Assembly (NCBI GenBank): GCA_027577415.1
Contig: JANBQS010000136.1
Coordinates: forward strand, 1 to 31,589
DNA from: Coemansia sp. RSA 922
Taxonomy: Eukaryota > Kickxellomycota > Kickxellomycetes > Kickxellales > Kickxellaceae
Reading direction: 5' to 3'
DNA length: 31,589 nt
Of this stretch, positions 26,358 to 31,589 are shown piece after piece. Under the pieces are notes generated by a model. It searched no databases. It had not been told where the DNA came from and saw only the letters and a program-made list of their open reading frames with translations. Position 1 is the first letter of the stretch, and the number at the start of each line of letters is the position of its first letter. Both the position numbers and the translations under genes were made by a program.

Positions 26358-28049
26358 ATGCAGTCACTGTCTCCGTTCCAAACTCTCCCGCATCATGTCG
26401 CCCAGATGGTTGTCGACTATGTCGCGAGCAGCAGCCGCCAACTGTTCTCTGGGATCTCCATCGGCTCTCAAAGATACATGGAACTACAGATACCGCTGCT
26501 GTGGGTATGTCGCAACTTTCGCACTATTGTTTACTCGCGTTTTAGCCGTCGCTACGAAATGCACTTTAAGCGCAGCATGGATGGAGAGGATGTTACTCTG
26601 ACTTCATGGCCGCTCCGCTTCAAGGGATACTACAGTCCTACTCAGCATCTGGCCAAAGAACTGGTGCTTGAATTTGATGTGTGGGGTGTCTATATCGGCA
26701 AGGCACTAGAGATGCTGAATAGTGCTCTCCGTGATGAGTATACTTTTCCAGCTACTCGTCTGCTTGAAATCCGGTTTTCTCGAGCGCCAATACAACGCCA
26801 GCGGAAAGACATGGCAGCCGATCCACTATGGGTTCAAGCCAACATCAATGCGTTCGTGCAACGTATTAAGCAAGTGGTGCCTATGGTCAACGAGATCAAA
26901 GTGGGGAGCCGGTTCTACGGCTCTGATCTGCCTCCGGCCACCATTCAATGCTTCGGCGGCCTGGTCACTCAGCTGTACCAGTTGGCCAATCGCATCAGTT
27001 TTAGTTCCTACAATGGGTTACCACTCATAGAGCTCCAACTGGATATGATCGGCGAACTAGTGCATATTGACTACAAAGTTTCCCTCGACAACCACAGGCA
27101 AATCCTGGAACTGGCACGACGGAATGCGCTGACACTACAGTCACTGACCATTGTTTCAGAGGCGGGCGTGGACATGTCAGGTCTTATTCGGGATGCGGAA
27201 GGTACGTTTACGGAATACTTGAGGCTTCAGACACTAAAGCTAACGTGGATAGCCGATGTGACTGTATCGCATCGGTTAATCTTTAAAGGCGCATTACCAT
27301 TCCCCAAACTTCGCCGTCTACAAGTAACACAGGACACTCCGTTCGGTGACGATATTCTTTTCAGGGGCAATTCCGCAACGCTCGAATTCCTGCTAATCAA
27401 CGTGGACCGCACAGTAGTCGACATACTCGGCAGGCACCGTGTGTTTACGCCGACTAGCCATCCAAAACTGCAGTGCGTCAAAGTTGGGCATTTTAGTAGC
27501 ACGGCAGACCCAGTCGTTGATGTTGCCAACTACATGCAGTTTGTGCTAAGCATTGCGCCTGGTGCACCTGTGCGCGAAATTCGCGATGGGTTAGCTGGCC
27601 CTGATCTTCATACTGCGCTCTCATTGCTAAGGGAGCATGTGGCACTACAAGTCCTGGCGTTTCCCAAGCTGTGCCTGTCGCTTTGGGATGTTATCGCGCT
27701 TATAAAGGCACTCCCACTGCTCTCGGATCTACACACACTGCCTCCCTACCTCGGTGAAATCCCTGATGGCAAGTCGCAGGATGAGCTCTTCTCCTATGTT
27801 TACTCGACTTTTGCCCCGATGGGCAAGCGGTTCCGGTGTTGGCGTGTTGGATACAGTTGGGGCCCGAATCCAGAAGAGGCTGTCAAATGTGTGAGATTGT
27901 TGACGCTGGCTTGCCCTAATTTTAGTCATGTTGTTCCCTCTATCAGCGATTCCATGCGGACCACTCTGCCATCGGTTGCCACCAATGCCTCGAGCTCAAA
28001 TGACTTTGACGATTATACTACACGCGTGCAGCACTTGCTGACAGATTGA
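26358..28049 (+). CDS. F-box-like/LRR-like protein, tandem family member 1
   Basis: 563 residues, one exon, ATG 26358. The N-terminus LPHHVAQMVVDYVASSSR followed by LLWVCRNFRTIVYSRF resembles an F-box (about 8-55), which would bind Skp1 in an SCF ubiquitin ligase. The rest has irregular Leu-rich units (LRLQTLKL, FPKLRRLQV, GNSATLEFLLI, SHPKLQCVKV) that could form a solenoid for substrates. Residues about 390-470 (YMQFVLSIAPGAPVREI, LLREHVALQVLAFP, ALPLLSDLHTLPP) are strongly conserved in the next two genes. No catalytic motif is seen. F-box and LRR calls are by pattern only. Confidence 0.75.
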   Translation: MQSLSPFQTLPHHVAQMVVDYVASSSRQLFSGISIGSQRYMELQIPLLWVCRNFRTIVYSRFSRRYEMHFKRSMDGEDVTLTSWPLRFKGYYSPTQHLAKELVLEFDVWGVYIGKALEMLNSALRDEYTFPATRLLEIRFSRAPIQRQRKDMAADPLWVQANINAFVQRIKQVVPMVNEIKVGSRFYGSDLPPATIQCFGGLVTQLYQLANRISFSSYNGLPLIELQLDMIGELVHIDYKVSLDNHRQILELARRNALTLQSLTIVSEAGVDMSGLIRDAEGTFTEYLRLQTLKLTWIADVTVSHRLIFKGALPFPKLRRLQVTQDTPFGDDILFRGNSATLEFLLINVDRTVVDILGRHRVFTPTSHPKLQCVKVGHFSSTADPVVDVANYMQFVLSIAPGAPVREIRDGLAGPDLHTALSLLREHVALQVLAFPKLCLSLWDVIALIKALPLLSDLHTLPPYLGEIPDGKSQDELFSYVYSTFAPMGKRFRCWRVGYSWGPNPEEAVKCVRLLTLACPNFSHVVPSISDSMRTTLPSVATNASSSNDFDDYTTRVQHLLTD

Positions 28050-28302
28050 TAGGTGGTATGGCTATCAATGTCAACGACATTAGATTTTTGTTTAGCATTT
28101 GATCCTGATATCTATTTTTTTCTCTCCAGGAAACAGCCTTGCAAATCCGGATTCACGCTTCTGAAACTATTCGCTAGCTAAGAGCGCTGCTTGTCATGAT
28201 TCGCAAGGTTCTTTTCTTTTCTTCTCTTTTGATCAAACATTTCTGAAATATTTATCTATACATCCCTTTTGATACTTGTATTCCTTTGGTCGTCCACTGG
28301 CT
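28050..28302. promoter_or_regulatory. Spacer and promoter before F-box-like gene 2
   Basis: About 250 bases, pyrimidine-rich (TTTTCTTTTCTTCTCTTTT near 28212-28230) as in many fungal promoters. No gene. No clear AATAAA for gene 1. Confidence 0.4.
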
Positions 28303-30012
28303 ATGCAGTCCATATCCTTGATCCAGTTTCTTCCCTCCCGCCTTGTCCAGACAATAGTGGACTATGTCGCGGGCAGTGATCGCATATTGTTTGGCGGAGT
28401 TATAAATAGTTCACAGGAGCAAAGGATGCTACAAATGCCATTGCTGTGGGTCTGCAACAACTTTCGCACAGACGTTTACGCGCGATTTTGCCGCAGCTAC
28501 GGATTGCAGGTTGCCGGCCACACGAATGCAGTGCGTGGCATGCGGACTTCATGGCCAGTTTATCTCAAACAACTCGACTATCCTACACAGCACTTGGCCA
28601 GCGAGTTGACTATATTCGTTGACATATGGAGCATATGCTCTGGGCATGCACTTGATATTTTGTCGTGCGCGCCCTACAACGGTTGTGCGTTTCCAATGGT
28701 TCGCAAAATCAAGTTCTACTTTAACCCACCGCCACCGTCGAAGCCACATGGAGACGACTCGTCCGATAAACAGAAAATACAGGTCAACATCAGTGCGTTC
28801 GTGCGGCAAATCAAACAGCTAGCGCCCATGCTCAGAGAAATCGGAGTATCAATCAATCTTTACTCCTTTGACCCGCCTCGGACAAATGACTGGTGGTTTG
28901 ACAACCTAGTCACGGAGCTTTTCCAAGTCGCTAACCGCATCGAGTATGAATCACCCAGTATGGCGACACGTATGACTTTGCTTTCCGATCAACTTTACCG
29001 CCTGACTCACATCCACTACTCTGCGACTATAAACGGCGGCAATGAACAGATCTTGCAACTGGCACGTCAAAATTCGTCGACACTGCAGTCGCTAACCATA
29101 ACCTTACAGGGAATTACGAACATTTCTGGCCTTATTCAATGCCCCAATGGCGGCTACGTATCGTATCTTTGCCTACATACACTAAAGGCTAAACAGTGGA
29201 TGAACCCAGGAATATCTCAGCGGCCAGTCTTTTCAAGCGCCTTGCCATTCCCGGCGCTTCGATACTTGGGCATCGGCTATGACTACCCATTTGACGACGA
29301 CTCCATTTTCAGAGGAAACGCAGCTACACTCGAGTGCCTAGAAATGATGCTGAGCCAGGCCACCGCTGCCATGCTTAACACGTACAACGTCTTTACGCCA
29401 AGCAGCCATCCGAGGTTAAAGAGCGTCAAGCTTACGCAACTGTCAGACCTCGTACCAAATCAATTTGCTTCCGCTGCCGAGTGCATGCGATTTATGCTAA
29501 GTATAGCACCTGGCGCATCCGTACGAGAAATTAACATCAGGTCGACTGGTCCAGAGCTTCAGTCGGCACTCTTGCTGTTCGGCGAATATGCTTCTATTCA
29601 AGCTCTGGCATTACCTGGGTCGCGTCTATCGCTTTGGGACGCCATCGACTTGATAAAGTCGCTCCCACTTTTATCGGACCTGCTCACACTTCCTCCGTGC
29701 CTCGAACCGCTTCCTGCTGGCGTTGCTGCCGATAATTTCCTCGCATACTCTCTCGCTAGATTTAACCCTATTAACAGTCCATTCTGTTGCTGGCAGCTTG
29801 GGCCACACTCGAGCATTTCCAGCCTGGAGACAGTCGAATGCATGCTTCTTTTGGCGCTGATATGCCCCTCTTTTGGGCATGTTACTCCGCCTATCGGCGA
29901 TCGTGTAAAGTTCATGGCAGCAATGACTGACATGGTCGTCAAAGACAAGTTCAAACCGCACTATCCTCGCCTGCAGCGCTTGCTCCTTGACAAGTGGCTA
30001 AAATATAGGTAA
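28303..30012 (+). CDS. F-box-like/LRR-like protein, tandem family member 2
   Basis: 569 residues from ATG 28303 (MQSISLIQFLPSRLVQTIVDYV), matching the MQSLSPFQTLP start of gene 1. The two align from end to end with shared blocks LLWVCNNFRTDVYARF, YPTQHLASEL, VNISAFVRQIKQLAPM, ILQLARQNSSTLQSLTI, ALPFPALRYLGI, FRGNAATLECLEM, FTPSSHPRLKSVKL, MRFMLSIAPGASVREI and SLPLLSDLLTLPPCL. It has the same F-box-like N-terminus and Leu-rich body. Function is unknown beyond a possible substrate-adaptor role. The duplicate is clearly diverged, so it is not recent. Confidence 0.75.
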   Translation: MQSISLIQFLPSRLVQTIVDYVAGSDRILFGGVINSSQEQRMLQMPLLWVCNNFRTDVYARFCRSYGLQVAGHTNAVRGMRTSWPVYLKQLDYPTQHLASELTIFVDIWSICSGHALDILSCAPYNGCAFPMVRKIKFYFNPPPPSKPHGDDSSDKQKIQVNISAFVRQIKQLAPMLREIGVSINLYSFDPPRTNDWWFDNLVTELFQVANRIEYESPSMATRMTLLSDQLYRLTHIHYSATINGGNEQILQLARQNSSTLQSLTITLQGITNISGLIQCPNGGYVSYLCLHTLKAKQWMNPGISQRPVFSSALPFPALRYLGIGYDYPFDDDSIFRGNAATLECLEMMLSQATAAMLNTYNVFTPSSHPRLKSVKLTQLSDLVPNQFASAAECMRFMLSIAPGASVREINIRSTGPELQSALLLFGEYASIQALALPGSRLSLWDAIDLIKSLPLLSDLLTLPPCLEPLPAGVAADNFLAYSLARFNPINSPFCCWQLGPHSSISSLETVECMLLLALICPSFGHVTPPIGDRVKFMAAMTDMVVKDKFKPHYPRLQRLLLDKWLKYR

Positions 30013-30189
30013 TTCTTTGATAGGTTCAACATGATCTCATTTCTTGCTCTATGATTAATCAATGCGGGATGCTGCGCACTGATGTTTTGTGTTGATATTT
30101 GCGATAGAATGACAATTGTAATGTGACAGGCCTCTTTCTTCTCTGCTGTCCATCACTTTAATTTTATTTACTGACCTTTTACCTTAAAA

Positions 30190-31589
30190 ATGACTTTGCT
30201 TTCTCCACTTCAACTCCTCCCCGAACGTCTTGTGCAGGACATAGTTCGCTACGTAACGAGTACTAGTCGCCTACAATTCGAGGGCATCAATCATAACCCC
30301 AGGGATTGCGGGGAACTACTCTTGCCTTTGCTTTGTGTCTGCCACAATTTTCGAGAGGTCGTTTACTCTCATTTTTGCCGCCAGTACAGGCTTGATCAAG
30401 TCGACAAGCAGAAAAGCGGCTTCTCTACGTGGCCTAAAGGACCGCGTCGCATCGAAGACCTTGGCAACAACGCTCTTGGTTTGACAAGAGAGCTAGTCAT
30501 CTACTTGGATTTACACTCCGTCTATACTGGAAAAGCATTGGAGGAGCTGGTGCGTCATTTATCCGATGACCCTATGTTTCCCAGGGTCCGCAGGCTGACA
30601 TTCATTATGTCCTGGTTGGCGGATGAGAGGCAGGTGGATAGCGCGGAAACGAGTATGGAGGACAACATCGGCGCATTTGTTCAGCGAGTCAGGCAAATCG
30701 CGCCCTCGGTCAACCTTATTGACGTCCAACCTGGCGTTGACTCCGTTGGTGTACAACGTGTTGCTCATTTTTTTGGCAATGTAATATCTCAGCTTTCCCA
30801 ACTCACAAGGCGCATTTCGTTTTTCTCTGTTGCGACTCGGATACCTATGGAGCTGCCAGTAGACACTGTCCACGACTTGGTCCACTTCAACTACTACACT
30901 CTCGACGATAATATTGACAACCATGTTCGAGCAATGCAAGTTGCGCGACAAAGTGCAGCGACCCTGCAATATTTGCGCTTTAATGCAAATACGCGTACTG
31001 GCTTATCCAATCTTTTCTGGGACTCGGGCAGTGGCAGCTACTTTAACTATCCGTGCCTGTTGTCGTTAGTGCTGGGTATTTGGACTTTTTCGCCAGTTTT
31101 ATTACCTCCAGTTGCACGCGGTGTGGTTCTGTTTCCGCGACTTTCGGATTTAAAGATGACCAACACCTACCCGTTTAGCGACGACTTGCCGTTTCGGGGC
31201 AATGTGGCAACACTTAGATATCTTCATATTGTGGCTACCCGTGAGGTATGCGATATTTTGCGCCAGTATGAGGTGTTTTCGTCTACCAGTCATAGCGAGT
31301 TGAAGCGCGTGGAGATAGAGTCACCAACTGATGGCATTCCAAGCCATTTTGAATCGCGCGAGGCGTACATGCGGTTTGCGCTAGGTATTGGGCCTGGTGC
31401 GCTGGTGCGAAGTATTCGTGGTATTTCGACTGGCGAGGACTTGTCACCCGCTCTCAGTCTTTTAACGAGCCATAGCTGCATTCAGTTGCTCGATTTCCCC
31501 GACACGCCACTAATGCTCTGGGATATTGAGTTCCTCACTCGGTCGCTTCCTCTTTTGTCAAATCTAGGCTGCCTGTCGACCGGACTGGG
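30190..31589 (+). CDS. F-box-like/LRR-like protein, tandem family member 3, cut by window end
   Basis: From ATG 30190 an open frame of 466 codons runs to the window edge without a stop. It starts MTLLSPLQLLPERLVQDIVRYV and keeps LPLLCVCHNFREVVYSHF, NIGAFVQRVRQIAPS, FPRLSDLKM, LPFRGNVATLRYL, STSHSELKRVEI, MRFALGIGPGALVRSI and SLPLLSNL, collinear with genes 1 and 2. About 100 residues of the expected 565 lie beyond the window. It is the most diverged of the three in the middle part. Confidence 0.75.
   Translation, partial: MTLLSPLQLLPERLVQDIVRYVTSTSRLQFEGINHNPRDCGELLLPLLCVCHNFREVVYSHFCRQYRLDQVDKQKSGFSTWPKGPRRIEDLGNNALGLTRELVIYLDLHSVYTGKALEELVRHLSDDPMFPRVRRLTFIMSWLADERQVDSAETSMEDNIGAFVQRVRQIAPSVNLIDVQPGVDSVGVQRVAHFFGNVISQLSQLTRRISFFSVATRIPMELPVDTVHDLVHFNYYTLDDNIDNHVRAMQVARQSAATLQYLRFNANTRTGLSNLFWDSGSGSYFNYPCLLSLVLGIWTFSPVLLPPVARGVVLFPRLSDLKMTNTYPFSDDLPFRGNVATLRYLHIVATREVCDILRQYEVFSSTSHSELKRVEIESPTDGIPSHFESREAYMRFALGIGPGALVRSIRGISTGEDLSPALSLLTSHSCIQLLDFPDTPLMLWDIEFLTRSLPLLSNLGCLSTGL

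Noticed and set aside
1..31589. tRNA, rRNA or other structural RNA genes
   Set aside because: I looked in the longer spacers and found no tRNA-like A and B boxes with a cloverleaf; a tRNAscan or Infernal run would be decisive.

Overview
The window looks like nuclear DNA of a filamentous fungus. It has spliceosomal introns with GT-AG (one GC-AG) borders and CTAAC-like branch sites, AATAAA poly(A) signals, and clearly eukaryotic genes (DH-PH RhoGEF, cAMP-dependent protein kinase, Ero1, ArfGAP, cytochrome b5 reductase, CRAL-TRIO, RUS/DUF647, RNF10-type RING). Fast-evolving tandem families of F-box-like and multi-pass membrane proteins, together with the style of the conserved genes, suggest an early-diverging zygomycete, perhaps Kickxellales (Coemansia-like). 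That placement is inference from general resemblance, not a measured phylogeny.

Layout. 1-5114: two minus-strand signalling genes, the N-terminal 918 codons of a Rho guanine-nucleotide exchange factor (its 3' end lies before the window) and a two-exon PKA catalytic subunit with a long low-complexity N-terminus. 5115-5725 is a shared divergent promoter. 5726-7516 (plus) is ERO1, in two exons. 7647-16257 (minus) is a head-to-tail array of seven intact paralogous multi-pass membrane proteins of about 235 residues (called A1-A7 here, left to right) plus the broken 3' end of an eighth. 16346-17837 (minus) is an ArfGAP with two UBA domains and a GC-AG intron. 18106-18987 (plus) is NADH-cytochrome b5 reductase. 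19099-20532 (minus) is a CRAL-TRIO protein with a C-terminal coiled coil. 21088-22716 (minus) is a RUS/DUF647 protein. 23172-26201 (plus) is a fusion of a degenerate sirtuin-like domain to an RNF10-like RING E3. 26358 to the window end (plus) holds three tandem paralogues of an F-box-like family, the last cut by the window edge.

How the genes relate. The single-copy genes are conserved housekeeping or signalling genes with no obvious shared pathway, as usual for a fungal chromosome. Two lineage-type expansions interrupt them. The membrane-protein array is the best candidate for an undescribed system: I do not recognise the family, every copy keeps the same cysteines and aromatic residues, and each is preceded by related upstream DNA containing a CCTTTGAGCAAG-like element (plus-strand reading). 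The array looks as if it grew by unequal duplication and was cut off next to the ArfGAP gene. The sirtuin-RING fusion and the altered catalytic loop of the PKA are the other two points most worth checking.
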